Shown in pieces: positions 47,924-60,390 of a stretch of 64,000 bases of DNA (positions within the stretch are counted from its first letter, which is position 1; the number at the start of each line of letters is the position of its first letter). Under the pieces are notes generated by a model that saw only the letters and a program-made list of their open reading frames with translations, ran no database searches and had not been told where the DNA came from. Location of the stretch: assembly GCA_963989245.1 (NCBI GenBank), contig OZ022344.1, forward strand, positions 64,089,817 to 64,153,816, read 5' to 3'. A program made the position numbers and the translations under genes. This DNA is from Nansenia antarctica. Lineage: Eukaryota; Chordata; Actinopteri; Argentiniformes; Microstomatidae.

Positions 47924-48252
47924 AAATCCAAACATCATCACAGAGTCAATCAGCTCACACACACTGATGAGGTGGTTGACACTGGTGGTTTATCATGGGT
48001 ATGTTGTTGTGCTGCTGTGTTTAGATAGTGTTGCGTTGTTGTTGTTGTTGTTGTTGTTGGAAGCCAAACTGTGTTGTAGGAAACACATGTTTGAGCCACG
48101 AGCATTAGGGTGGGTTAGTATGAGTTAGTATGTAATGATGCAAAAAAAAAAAAAAAAATGCTATTAATGTTATGCAATGCACCACATGATAAGCAAGCAA
48201 ACAACAAATCAAATGTCCAACAACCTATATGCTGTATATGTTTAATACTTAC

Positions 48253-48330
48253 TGGTACTGAGAGAAGCTAGTCAGCTAATGTGAGATGATGCCCAGCTGG
48301 CTGACGATAAGGCGTAAAGTTAGTGTCTGT
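48253..48330 (-). promoter_or_regulatory. prmt9: Candidate 5' noncoding exon of prmt9
   Basis: On the minus strand, CTCAGTACCA|GTAAGT places a strong donor at 48252-48251. The ATG exon begins after an acceptor, so a noncoding first exon is required, and this is the best donor nearby. The upstream limit and transcription start are unknown. TTTCCGG at about 48515-48522 could be an ETS-type site. Confidence 0.45.
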
Positions 48331-50457
48331 GCTCGAACATCATGTGCAGTGCTCATGGGGTTTTATGGCACGTTGAGGCAATATTCATGCGATCACCGTG
48401 CGTTACACATTATTATTTAAAATAATAAAAATCTATTTTAAAATTGGTCACATCTCTGTTAGCGATGCTGCCATTTGTGTTCTTCCAGCTCTAACACCGA
48501 AACTCCTCCCACCTCTTTCCGGTTAATTTAAACATGTGTCAATGAGGATTCCGTCAAAATAAAAGCGCTCTCAAGTTCAACTTTATTTACTATTTAAACA
48601 GGCGCGTCGCAGCCTATTATAGTTGAATAATGAACTATTATTTATAATAATTATTATAAATAATATAATTATATAATTATTATTATTATTATTTATAATA
48701 ATTATTATAAATAATATAATTATTTATTATACATTTTCACAGAAACATGATTCCATCCCCCCACTTGGCAATACTGCATCAAGTGCACGGCCAAGACAAA
48801 TGCTAATGAAACAGAACTGTGTTCCCCATACATGAAAACCGATTGATCAAGTTAGATTAATTGAGTCATCCAGTCAATCACAGGCATTTGACCAACACAA
48901 TCCAGGGAAGAGTAAACAGTTGAAGTATGGTAAAGTTACGTGCGTGTGTGGCACATAGGATGTTTGTATGTGGCACCTGCTCGTTTGTGTTAAAGTGCTC
49001 TAACAGTTCATCTTTTTCATTTGTATTATTCTTTAAGGTTAGTGACTTGTCAACAAACACCCCTACCCCCTATTTTGAATGAGAGAAATTATAAATTATA
49101 AATAATTAAAAGCCTATGTTAGCTGTCCATGGTCCTGAACCGGGTATCCCCTAATATATAGATAGGCTAGGAGTATTTAGCCTATTTTCAGCTTTACTTT
49201 TTCGAAATTGTATAAGCATTATGGTGGGTAATTTGTCATTATGTCAACAAAAATATGAGAACATTTGATCCCATCACTTTCCATTCACCTCGAGCTTTTA
49301 TTTTGAAGTCAGAAAACAAAACCGGAAGTTGTAACGGAGCTAAGTGTAGCCTAGTGGACTACAGAGAGAGCGATACAACTGAAACACCTGTCCCTTCAGT
49401 AAAACAATTCCGCAGGAGAACAAAACATACTTCTATAGTTCCGCATGCAATAGCGGTCGAAATGCAGGTTAATCATGAACAGCATATGCCACGAACGAAC
49501 TTACACTAGTTATGCATTTTGGGGGTGAAAAAATCTGGGGAACATATGGGAGACATATCATTTACTTAAATCCATCTGTGAAAGAACAAGTGAAAAAGTT
49601 GTTGGATAGTAAAGTGGGTGTGATCATATAGGCTGTGTTCGGAATGGCATACTAGCATACTATTCATACTAGATATGACGTAGATTTTGAGTATGCAGTG
49701 CGTTCACACTGTAGAGTATGTGAAATTTGAGTATGCGAAATTTGAGTATGCAAGACATGTTCGGTCGGCTGGTATTGGCATACTTATTATGAATTTAGTA
49801 AGCAGTATGCAGTATATACTAATTGAGTATGCTAGTATGCAGTATGCTAGTATGCAGTATGCTAGTATGCCATTTTCGAACACAGCCATTGATTGACTTG
49901 CCTCTCAGCCTGGGGGAGGAGTTTGAGGTTCTCAGCCACACGCCTCCTACTGCTGTCAAGCTGTCACCGACACTGACTGGTGGAGTTCCTCGGCTGTCAC
50001 TGAACTGGTGTCGGGACGACAATGGACTACAATGTTGATTGACACCACCCCAATGAACTTTTCTCCGCTACCGAGATAGGTTTAGATGCTTTAAACCGTT
50101 ATTTTTGGACAAGGGTTTCCAAACAAGCAGGTTCCCTTAGGGAACACACTTTTAATACGGGTGCACACTCCTTTTCCAGCTGGCACACGCTGTGCTTAGT
50201 GCTGGAGGACCAACCCAGCCCAGCCAAACTCTCTGGATCAACGCGGGGTAACTCACTGTAGCCTTAGTTGGGGGTAGCCCAGCTAAGCTTTGCTTATTAA
50301 AACGGTATGCTTGCAGGACACAACATAGTTCGTTAGGACTTTTTTTTTCTGTTAGTTGGCTATACTTTTCTTTCAATTGGCTACCCGGCAACTTGTTGCT
50401 AACAGCTTTGCAAGGTCCTATGCTAGCTAATCAAGCTAGCTAAGTCAACGAGTTAAA
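48331..50457. other. Divergent prmt9/arhgap10 promoter region
   Basis: Holds an AT-rich palindrome (48640-48735: TTTATAATAATTATTATAAA repeated), unique sequence and a MITE (49631-49887). The stretch from about 49900 to 50457 is likely promoter or 5' UTR of arhgap10 because it directly precedes its ATG without an acceptor-like break. No CpG-island statistics were computed. Confidence 0.5.
49631..49887. mobile_element. MITE with GGCTGTGTTCG termini near arhgap10
   Basis: The left end GGCTGTGTTCGGAATGGCAT is mirrored by a right end whose minus strand reads GGCTGTGTTCGAAAATGGCA. The interior repeats GTATGCTAGTATGCA three times and TTTGAGTATGCGAAA-like blocks. It lacks coding capacity. No matching target duplication was seen, so it is unclassified. 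Confidence 0.8.
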
Positions 50458-50611
50458 ATGGGATTACACCCTCTGGAGTTCAGCGAGTGCTACCTGGACA
50501 GTCCCTCCTTCAGGGACAAGATCAAGTCGCACGAGGCCGAGTTGGATAAAACCAACAGGTTTATCAAAGAGCTCTACAAGGATGGGAAGAGTCTGATCAA
50601 TGCCACAAAGC
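50458..50611 (+). CDS. arhgap10: Rho GTPase-activating protein 10, first coding exon (partial gene)
   Basis: The exon encodes MGLHPLEFSECYLDSPSFRD followed by KIKSHEAELDKTNRFIKELY and DGKSLINATK, 51 codons plus one base, then a GTAAGT donor at 50612. It matches the N-terminus of ARHGAP10 (GRAF2), the start of the BAR domain that senses or shapes membrane curvature. The full protein also has PH, RhoGAP and SH3 domains, which must lie beyond this window. The start is the only ATG in frame and agrees with family N-termini. Position next to prmt9 in divergent orientation supports the call. Confidence 0.93.
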
Positions 50612-51410
50612 GTAAGTTCCCACAATAGTTGAATTGATTGACAAACGTGTTTATTTTGACAGCTCCTCTAGTGAAACAGTCCCAACATGGCCAACCTGGT
50701 TTTTTTTTTTTTTTTTCGTTCTTCCAGAAACTGTCATGTTTTTAATCTCCAAGCAGCTGTTGTTCATGAGTTGTTGTACAATAACGTAATAGTTTATGGA
50801 AGGAAATGCGTTCATGATTGTTTCATAACAACATTTTGTTTGGTGATGTTGACAGGTGAAGTCAGTTAGCCCAATTAAGCGTGCACGATGGTCACGCAAC
50901 ATCTCCAGATGTGAACAGTCTTTCTTTCTCTGTCTTGACCTTTTCCCCTCTTATCCGCAGAGACCAGAATATACATTGTTTGCAGTCAAAACGAACAAAG
51001 GAACATTAGAAGCGGTCAACGTATTTCTGCCATTCAATTACAAACGGTTTGCAAGTGCATGAATGTGTTGAATCATAAACTGTGACGAAGGACTCCACCA
51101 CACACCTTTACCTTGGTAAACACCCTAATCTCCATGTTCCCTCGCCCAGTGGGCCTGGCTGTCATGCGCCTTGTAAACCCAGGTGTTGTCCTGTGCTAAC
51201 GCCTTGTAAGTCCCCTAATCATAATAGAGCAACAGATAAAGCACTGATGTTAACCTGTTGAGTGCGTTATTCAGAATACAATAGAACCGCACACTTGTAA
51301 GGACATTGAAATAAACAATAAAGTATGTGGTTCTATTCAATTCTGATTAATTCAATTACGTTAGCCGAGTTACAGATGCTTTTAGAACTGAGCCAGTGCT
51401 GTAGGAGGTT

Positions 51411-51510
51411 TTGATTTGATTTGATTTATTAGGATCCCCATTAGTTGTTGCAAAGCATCAGCTACTCTTCCTGGGGTCCACACAGAACATATACAAGACA
51501 TAGGCCCAGA
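51411..51510 (-). mobile_element. LINE 3'-end fragment, reversed
   Basis: TTTGATTTGATTTATTAGGATCCCCATTAG followed by AGCATCAGCTACTCTTCCTG is, from memory, the reverse complement of a common fish LINE 3' terminus. The TTTGA units are its simple terminal repeat. Confidence 0.65.
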
Positions 51511-54500
51511 TAGGGCAAGTTTGACACAGCAAGAGTGGGAACTTTCTGCTTGTCATTTTCTTACCATCCTCTTAATAGGGGGAGTTCAAGACCGATATCA
51601 GCTCATTTGTCCTATTCCTCACAACATTTCAGTATGTGTCTCCCCCCACTTACAGGTAAAAAGATAACAATCTGATGTTCCTCTTGGAAAAAGCCAGTGA
51701 AGAGAGAGCATCTTTCTAAAAATAAAACGTACATGTGACATCCACAGGCCTCTGTTTTGCAGGCCATTTTGGGAGTTATCAGCAGCAACCACCACCACGT
51801 GCAGCAGCAGCAGCAGCAGCAGCAAAGCCCTCTGGGAGCCTGTTTGGAACACAACCTCCTCTGGTATTCAGATATAATGGGTGGTTATGGAGGATATTAG
51901 AGAGAGAGGCAGAGCTGATACAATGCTTTGCACTAGCTCTATTGCACTAGCTCTAAGGAGGATACGTCGTTTTGTGTGACTCTCCACTGTTACTCTCACT
52001 TAGAAGTGACACGCTTGCTAAGTGTTGCTTTCATCAGTTGACTGCAGTGATTGATGCGGCCTAGAATAGCTCAGGTCGACGTCTTCACCTCCTGTGTGCA
52101 TGCTAAATATAGTGTTTCTGAGGCAAATTAAGAGTAGGCCTCGCCACACGCCGTAGACGAATACAAACATCTCTGTGCATCTGTGCACTTAAGCAAAACA
52201 GCTGGCATATGATAACCGATCGTTACTGGCTCCACAAATGTAATTCAAGTTATTTGATTGTTATTATCACAGACTTGAAGACTATGACAGAGAAACTGGT
52301 CGGCTACTACTAGACCAATGTTATGGTGAGACAACCCTTGGCTGAAAGAGAAATCGGTGTTGCCTACAGTATGTAGCCTATAATGTGTTGGTTATTGGGG
52401 ATTGTAATAAGGACATGCCATGTTAGTGATGTGTTTTGTGGATGGTTATAACACAATTCTGATGTTACCCAACTGCCAAAGCAAAACATTAGGGCGTCAT
52501 GTCCCTCTTAACCAAACACATCTTTGGCGAGACATCAACTATGGCTTGTTTTTGTTCACCAACCTACTGTATTTCAATATGCTCCCAGTGGCTGCATGAA
52601 CTGCTCTCGACTGACGTCTTGCATCCAGACAAAGGGCATGTGATTGTAATTGATGCTAAATGGGTTGAACGTGGGGTCATCATCTGTGTAAATAAAACAA
52701 CTTTATTTATGTAGGCAGACGAGCTGCAGTGTCCAGGCTACCTGCCCTTATGTCCTTATTAAGCGGTTGAGACTGCTATATTTGGAGTGAGAACCAACGT
52801 CCTCGTTGTGTGGCATGTGGGGTCTGTCTGTACCAGCTACTAATGGCCCTAAGCTGCACCACAGGGCAGGCCGAGTCCTAGATACAGATCAGCCATGTTC
52901 TGTGCAGCCACTCTCAGCATAGCTCTGTCTCTCTGGGTGGAGCTGAGTCACAGCCCGGCTTTAATTACTCTTGGACTTGGAACAACTAGGTTAAAATACA
53001 GCACTGGGTCTCGTGAGACTCACACAGTCAATTGTCCCTTACTTTCTTCTCTGTTAAGATCAGAGCAAGTGGCTTGTGTGTCTTCCTCCCCTCTCTTTGT
53101 GGTTGACGAAATGAGAGATTTTCCTGCGATTCGGAGAGATAACAATTATCTGCTTTCACCCATTGAAACCAGCTCATGTTTTTGATATGGGGGATTGATT
53201 ATGGCTCCCTGAGCTGTTTAATCCGTGCTGCATGTGATTTGCCGTCATCAGATTTATGACAACATCAAAAGCTGTGTTGTCAGGGCGGATTTCACAGCAC
53301 GGCTTCATCAAGCCTTCGAAAGGTTTGGTGTGGCTGTCTAAACGCTGTGCATTGCGTGGATGGAAGCCTGCTGTACAGTCAGCCCATGTTCCAAAAAAGA
53401 TAAGGAGTAGGACTCCATAAGGAGAAGAATTCACTTTCCTTTGACCCTAGAATGATCTCTCGTTTTGGCTTCTCGAGTGGAATTCCTAGCTCTTGCCCGA
53501 TCCAGATCCCAAGGCCCCCCCCCCCCCCAGTCCCGCTCCAGCCACTCCTACGCCTGGGAGGATGTCCCGCGACGGAAAGTCCTTGGTTTCTGGAAGGAAA
53601 TGTGCAAACAGGGCCCCGGGCCAGAGAGCCGTGACATGGAAGTGCCCACATCGGATGAGTAACAGGCAGAGGATGCGCTCCTGTTTCGCTGTGGGTTTCC
53701 TTCATACTAGGAACTCTACCCGGTCACTCTGTACCCATTCCGTCCCCCGGTACACAACCTTCAGCAGTTCCCCACAGTTGGCCTTCCCTTGACTACGATT
53801 AGGCTACTATCTGTCTTTCAATGTGAGTCAATGAGACCCATTTCCAACATCAGGGAACCTGTACCGTTCTGAAATCTCCACAGAAATGTCCTGATTAATA
53901 AGGGTCTTTCTCATGCTCTTTTTAAGAGCCTCTCTCAATATAGAGAATGTCTGAGGCCGATCGTGTGAAACTAGGCAGAGTTGCTGACTGGTGTCGGTTT
54001 CGTTTGGTTATCATGGCCACAGCTGGACTTCCTCTGGTTAACCAATGGACTGCTCACAAATGTAAAAATATTTTGTCCCATTTTTTGCAGTAAAAAATAA
54101 ACACATTGGAGCCCTTTTTGCTTTGCGGGCAGTCAGGACATTGTCCGCCAGGGTTTGCTCTGGCGAGCTTCAACTCCTTGTAATCACATTACTGGTTCTG
54201 CCAAAGAGCGACATCACAATCTTTCATTAAAATCGCATTAACACAGACGTGAGGTCATGGAGGAGGAACGCTTCTCCATCTTGCCTTCTTTGGAACATGA
54301 AGACCTCTGTGTAACTGATACCAGCATACATGGTTCTTGATGACGCCATGATGGCTCTCTTTTATGGTCCAGGTGCTTGCTATCTGTGGGTTTAGACTCG
54401 TTGGCTTACCTAATATGGTCACTCTGAACTCCTCTCCCTTTTATGAAGTATGTGGACGCTGAAATCTGTGTTTCAAAGCCTCGTCAAACAGGGCTACCTT

Positions 54501-55794
54501 CTTCTCAGTGCCCAAGGGCCATATCTGCCTTCAACCTCCACCGAAATTTGTGCTGAGGTCGAGAAATGTGCACACAAAGCTTTAGCTTGAGGGAAATTAC
54601 AAGCCTGTCTGACCAGTTCTACCATACTAAAGATGGGTGGAATCAAAGATTCAAGCATTTTTCAAGATTAATCATGTAACTAGTTGTCTCATGGGAAGTA
54701 CTGGTACCTCCAAGGACACCATACAGATGACCACGATGAGGCCTTGGAGAGAGAGAGAGAGAGAGAGAAAGGGAGGGAGGGAGGGAGGGACAGACAGACA
54801 GGCTTGTTTTGATGTTGAAGCGCCCTGAGGGTGGACATGAGGTAATGCTGCGGCTGTCATGAAGACTCTAGCCGTGAAAGATGAGGGAGGAAGAAAAACT
54901 CCACAGTCGGAACAAACTAGAGAGAGAGAGAGAGAGAGAGAAAGCGAGGGAGGCCTCCGGAGAGGAAAAAGGTGGGCCCTGCAGCAGGAGCCCGAGCGTC
55001 GGGTGGATTCTGACTGGAAAGATGTACGAGTGGAACAGGAAGGCCTGGGGAAAGGCATGGTCGTGTAAACACGGTCCACTCTGTCAGGGCCTGGGGACAG
55101 GCCAGCTTTGACCCCAAAGTGGCACATCTGATGGGAGCGTAGCAATCATAACAAACACGTCGCTCGCACAGCGCCAATGAACACATCGTGAACTTTGTTG
55201 ATAACACAACCGTAAGGTTATTTAAGAGTAAATGTTTGACCCCAAACAGGCCATTTTGTGGATCATTTGGAGAAAGTGTGAATGTTGGGTGGAGGATTAT
55301 TGTTTTGTTGATACTCTCTTACCCAAAAGGATGAAGGGTTAGGCTTCGCTGCCTCTAGGCCTACTTGACAGCTATTTTGTTTAGTTTATGGTAGAGTGAC
55401 AGTTGTAGAGTTTTTTATAAGATCAGGCCTGATTATCCTACTTAAAATACCAGCAATTTGCCATGAAGCGGAATCATTTGCTCAGATGGAAATACTCGGC
55501 TCACCCAGGAAACCCAGCTTTGCTCCAGAAAAACGTCATGAAAACAACATGTGCCGCCTGTGAGGCAAAAGTACCCATGATTCATCCTTCAGCCCGAAGT
55601 GAGGTCACTTCGACAATTAGGATGCAGTGTTATGTTGTACAGTTACACCATCCACCCCCTCAGTTACGCCAGGCTGCCTGTGTCTGTCATCCCCCTCCTT
55701 CTAAACAGCTGTGCCATGAACAGAGGCACAGTGGCATTTGAGGAGACGTGTCCAGCACATATTAAACTGTGTAGGCTAATCAGTGTTTTCAATA

Positions 55795-55965
55795 CATAGA
55801 CGAGACTGTGGCGGGCCGCCATAGTCTAAGTTGTCCCGCCATAGTCTCATAACGAACCCACCCCCTACCCCTGTTGACAATTTTATTTACAGACTTTTTT
55901 TTTTTAAATACATGGTCCACCCCCCACAGTCCCACAACATCCTGTGAGAAACACTGCCCCTCCAT
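55795..55965. repeat. Unclassified dispersed repeat, copy 1
   Basis: AGACGAGACTGTGGCGGGCC, CCGCCATAGTCTCATAACGAACC and CCACAACATCCTGTGAGAAACACTGCC have counterparts in the same order at 57470-57690. Ends are uncertain. Confidence 0.55.
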
Positions 55966-56559
55966 GGCATCTGTCATCAGCCCGTTTTGGGGGTGTTATT
56001 GTAACTTGGTGGTGCTGGTGGTGGTGGGTGTGGTTCACTTCCCTCTATTCAGGGGAAGAAACCATCATGTCATCATGCAACAGGTTGTTGTTAGAAGTCA
56101 GCAGTGTTGTTTGGTGTTAAGATACCCAACACAAACAAACTAGGCCCAAGAACCGCCACCCTCACACCCTCTCCCCACCTCTTTTCTGCATGAGTGGAGG
56201 ATGAGTGTGCAGTGGGATTATGCAGATGAATAAGTGCTACAAGTGTGAAATCAGAACACATAGTCATGCTTTAGCACTTTGTTGTGACATGTCACAGGTC
56301 TCGTTGCAGTGAAGGTGTAGGCTGCACTGCACTGTAGCTTTCCCCTCAACATCCTGCCTTTGTATCCTGTGGCTTAGACGATTTCTCTACCTCAGTGTGT
56401 GTCTGTCTAGGTGCTCTTTGAGACTGTTTGCACCCAGGAACAATGTCACGCCATTTTAGGCCTATCTTTTTTTTTTCTGGCTTTCCTGTTGCAGTTGTAC
56501 TGCTACTGTACATGGCTCATAACTGTTTACCTCTAAACCACTGTACTTGCCATACTGTA

Positions 56560-56705
56560 CCACTATCATTGTCATGTTTCTATATCATGTTCTTCTATCA
56601 CTGTTTGCACTTTTGGTTAGATGCTAAAACTGCATTTCGTTGTCTGGTATCTGTACTCTGCAATGACCATAAAGTTTAATCTAATCCAATCTAATGTAAT
56701 CTACA
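56560..56705 (+). mobile_element. LINE 3'-end fragment
   Basis: GCACTTTTGGTTAGATGCTA, CTGCATTTCGTTGTCTGGTA and a terminal TCTAATC-type repeat match the fragment at 63035-63165. Both end in AATAAAGTTGAATCT-like sequence, typical of an L2-like LINE terminus. Confidence 0.7.
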
Positions 56706-57469
56706 GGCCTCTGGGTGATTAAGACCTGCCCCCCCCCCCCCGCTTTGATGAACCGACATCATCGCCGTGGTAACGCTGTTGTCGTCGTCGTCCCCGTCCT
56801 GCTGTATAAGGGCACTAGTGTTTATGTCACACCGCTAGGCCTTTTTCACATGTTTTTCCTGTTAGAGGAAACTTGGCCTGCGATATTGAGATTAATGGAA
56901 GGTTGTGGCTCTATGACTCATGCTCCGAGGGTCTCTGGCTTCTTCTAACAAAGGCTAGAAGTTTCGACGGTTTCCAGGTTTTCGCTGAAATGCCTTTCTT
57001 TAAAAGGCGAGGGCCAGGGGAATGCTTCTGCCCGGAGCTCCCTGCGCATGGTGTTTGTCCTCTCCCGTAGGATAACAGTTATCACTTGGATCAAGAAACG
57101 CAGACCTCTCTCGCCTGTCACGGCTGTTATTGCTCCCCCGATGGGATCCCTCTGATGTGTGCCGTGGTGCGATTGTATTGAAGTTATACAGACACACAAA
57201 AATGTATCCTGCTGCCAGTTTTGTATTTATGTTTTTCCTTCTCTCTCTCTTTTCTCTCTCTCTCTCTCTTACAAATGGTAAGAGAATGCTTCAGTGTGAT
57301 GGTGTGTTATGTAATGGTGGAGTGAAGCTAGCTGTCTCACGGTGGCTCACATCCTCCAACTACCCACCCCTCTGGGAGAGGAGGGGGAAAGAGGGGAGGG
57401 GAGAAGAGAGGAGGGAAAAGAGAGGATCAAGAAGGGAAAGATGCCGTCAGATCCACCCAGTGTTTTCCA

Positions 57470-57690
57470 TTAATTACCTAGACCGTGGTGGCCCTCCATT
57501 GTCTAATTTGACCCGCCATGGTCTCACAACGAACCGAAAATATTTTTACAAGCGAGCGGCACGATTTTTGGGATTCGCACTGCATCTACTGTAGGTCCAT
57601 ACGATTCAGCACTATTGATGAAAGACTTCCGAGGGGTCCGAGGTCCACCCACCAGTCACCAGTCTCACAAAATCCTGTTGGAACCACTGC
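57470..57690. repeat. Unclassified dispersed repeat, copy 2
   Basis: CTAGACCGTGGTGGCCCTCC, GACCCGCCATGGTCTCACAA and CTCACAAAATCCTGTTGGAA parallel the copy at 55795-55965 but with a longer middle. Confidence 0.55.
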
Positions 57691-58899
57691 CACCAATGAC
57701 CTCTTGATGATTGATGATTGATTGTGGCTGTAACCAGAGTGTGAATGCGAGGGATGGGACTCCCCTGTAAGCTGCAGTGGTCCACACACATGGCACTAAT
57801 CAACAGAATGGCAATCCTATTCGGTTGTTAAGTCGTGACGTGTTTCCGGGTCCAAAGTTGGCTGAGGCGCTCTCTTCGAAATGCCTCAGTAATAATAATA
57901 ATTCATTATATTTATATAGCGCTTTTCCGAGGCTCAAAGACCCTGACAATATGGGGAAAACGGGAAAGTGCTGTGTCCCTTGTTGTATGAATAAATCATA
58001 GTCTAAAAAATTATTGAACTGTCATTCTACCGCTGTAGTACACTGGTACTCTGGTGCGGGGAATTTCTGGTTTGGACCCGGAAATTGCTAAACGTCACGT
58101 TTGACGTCAGATTTAACAACCGAATAACATCACTGTCCCAATGACATCACCGTCTCTATGACATCAGTGAGAGAAGGAAGCCATGGAAACAGAACTCTCA
58201 CAGTCCACATTGAATTCGATCGGATCTGCCTGAGAGACAACAATGTTTCTCCATCATTTTAGTCCTAATTATAATAATTGTTCTCCATCTATCACATGTA
58301 TGACAGTGACACACTTCTCTTCTTGCCTCATCAGTGCTGTGGGTGTGGCCCACGACGAACGCCTTCCAGTACCTCTCTCCCCCCCAGTGACTTCAAGGCT
58401 CTCTTATCTGTGCTGTAGTTAAAGAATGTGTTATGTTTTACTGGGTGTCCTTTGGACCTCCCATGGAATGTGTCCATGGGAAGTCATGTCTGCCTGGGTG
58501 TCATCATCGCACAGCATGGTCCTGCAACCAATTAGCACTCTTCCTACCATGAATTCTGCAATGGTTCTCTTTTTTTCCCCACTGCTGATCTGACTATACA
58601 CGATATTATGTGATGGTGCCCAGATTTAGATCTGTAGATAGGTAAGTTGTTGATCCCCGAGGGGACAGATATGGACAGTAGCCTATACGCTACAGTGTGT
58701 TGAAGCGTTCTCAGTGTACCGTGGAATGTTGTCAAAACATGTTTTCCTACACTAGACTTGGGGAGGGGCGGCCCTCTCAATTTTCCACTACGGTTCAGTC
58801 GGTTCAACAAACCGTCTTTTTCTTTTCCACTGTAGTGAAACTGTCACGATTTGATAAAGATACACGCAGATGTCTTTACAGGATCTGGCATGTTAATTT

Positions 58900-59030
58900 A
58901 ATGGTCCTTGGCCCGAGCATAGATTACTTTTTCTTGGTATTACTGATGGATAGATTATTCACTTACTTAGACAAACGTATTGTTGTATGTCACCTTGGAT
59001 AAAGGCGTCTCCTAAATGCCAGACATGTAA
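58900..59030 (+). mobile_element. SINE/LINE tail fragment
   Basis: GATTATTCACTTACTTAGAC, GTATGTCACCTTGGATAAAG and GCGTCTCCTAAATGCC match the family at 41990 and 62385. Confidence 0.65.
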
Positions 59031-59491
59031 AACGTATAGTAGGGAAATCAAAGGTGTGGAATGTTTTGATCTGAAAATCCATTTTGAGTGGCCACTTTTC
59101 TCCTTAAATGAAGCGCAGTTTTCAATCGCATCACCATTGACATTAAGCCATAGTCAGTCAACCAGAACTGATCTAATTCAACAGTGATCGGAAACAGATT
59201 TCACCAATAATAGACCTAGTGTCTTGGCGATAATGGAGCTAGTGTCTAGAGCTAGGCGTTTCTCTCGAATGCGTCAAAAGGTAACGAGACAATGAATGCA
59301 GCTCTGTTGAGTACCTCCACACCCCTGGGCTCCAGTATCCGCTAACACTAACACACCACATAGAATGAAGCACTGTCCTGTATCTGGGCCATGCTTGCTA
59401 GGTGCTATGCTAGTTTGGATATTGAACCACAGCCAGTGGCTCGTGTGTGTGTGTGTCTGTGTGTCCGTGTGTCTGTGTGTCCGTGTCCGTG

Positions 59492-59531
<40 letters not shown>

Positions 59532-59948
59532 TGTGTGTCTGTCTGTGTGTGTGAGAGTGAGAGTGAGAGAGAGATCTGGATCAGCCTTCAGCACCAGACG
59601 GCTACAGCACTGATGCCCTTTTGTGATGCTGGCATCAGGAAGCAGAGGTTAGCTTCGCTGGCACCACAATCGCTGGCACGCACTGATGGCACCCTCAGAG
59701 GTTAGCTTCGGTGCAATGCCCTGAGGGAGGACAGTGATTGGATGAAAGCTGGTCGCACACAGTCACCCCAACATCCCTGACAGGATTATCAGCCGTAACG
59801 CGGCTCAATGAGACTTTGGGAGAGAGGAAGCCAAGACTCTGCCTCATCTGCATTGATTTGATGATCCAGGAGACCTGGAGGCATATCGGATGTGACTCGT
59901 TGTCACTCTATTGTTGAGTTGGACTCCTGTCCATAGCACAACGCATTG

Positions 59949-60130
59949 TGATGAATGAATGAATGAATGAATGGTCTTTATTGTCATTAATATAGTACAG
60001 GTACCATACAACAAAATTTGTGAGGGGTGGCTCCCCTGGTGCTAGGAAAAAAATACTAAAAACAAGAAGGGAAAAGAGCTGGTTTACATAAATAAAGGCT
60101 ATATCCACTATCCACTATACTATACTATAC
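59949..60130 (-). mobile_element. LINE 3'-end fragment, reversed
   Basis: (TGAA)n is followed by GGTCTTTATTGTCATTAATA and ACCATACAACAAAATTTGTG. This reads on the minus strand as a LINE end with a terminal tetranucleotide repeat. Confidence 0.6.
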
Positions 60131-60257
60131 AAATAAAACACTGTGCTGTACTCTATGCTATGCTAACAGCTTGTTGGAACACGCTATCTGTCTGGGTCTT
60201 TTCCCTCGTAGCAGATATGAAGGAGAGACGGATGAAAGAGACAAGGGTAGAGGAAGC

Positions 60258-60390
60258 TCGGTTTAGACTACTGAAATGTACCCAAGGATGCTAGTTTAGA
60301 CTACTGAGATGCACCTGAAGATGCTAGTTTAGACTACTGAGATGCACCCAAGGATGCTGATGCTAGTTAAGACTATTGAGATGCATCCTC
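60258..60390. repeat. 33-bp tandem repeat, about four copies
   Basis: The unit TAGTTTAGACTACTGAGATG plus CACCCAAGGATGC recurs with small changes; the last copy is offset by a six-base insertion. Confidence 0.8.

Noticed and set aside
51735..51950. Gln/Pro/Ala-rich frame over a CAG repeat as an exon
   Set aside because: It has no conserved context or convincing splice sites. The CAG run is a short intronic trinucleotide repeat.
54672..55145. 157-aa minus-strand open frame
   Set aside because: Its interior is GA/CT repeat translation and the rest resembles no family. It lies in arhgap10 intron 1.
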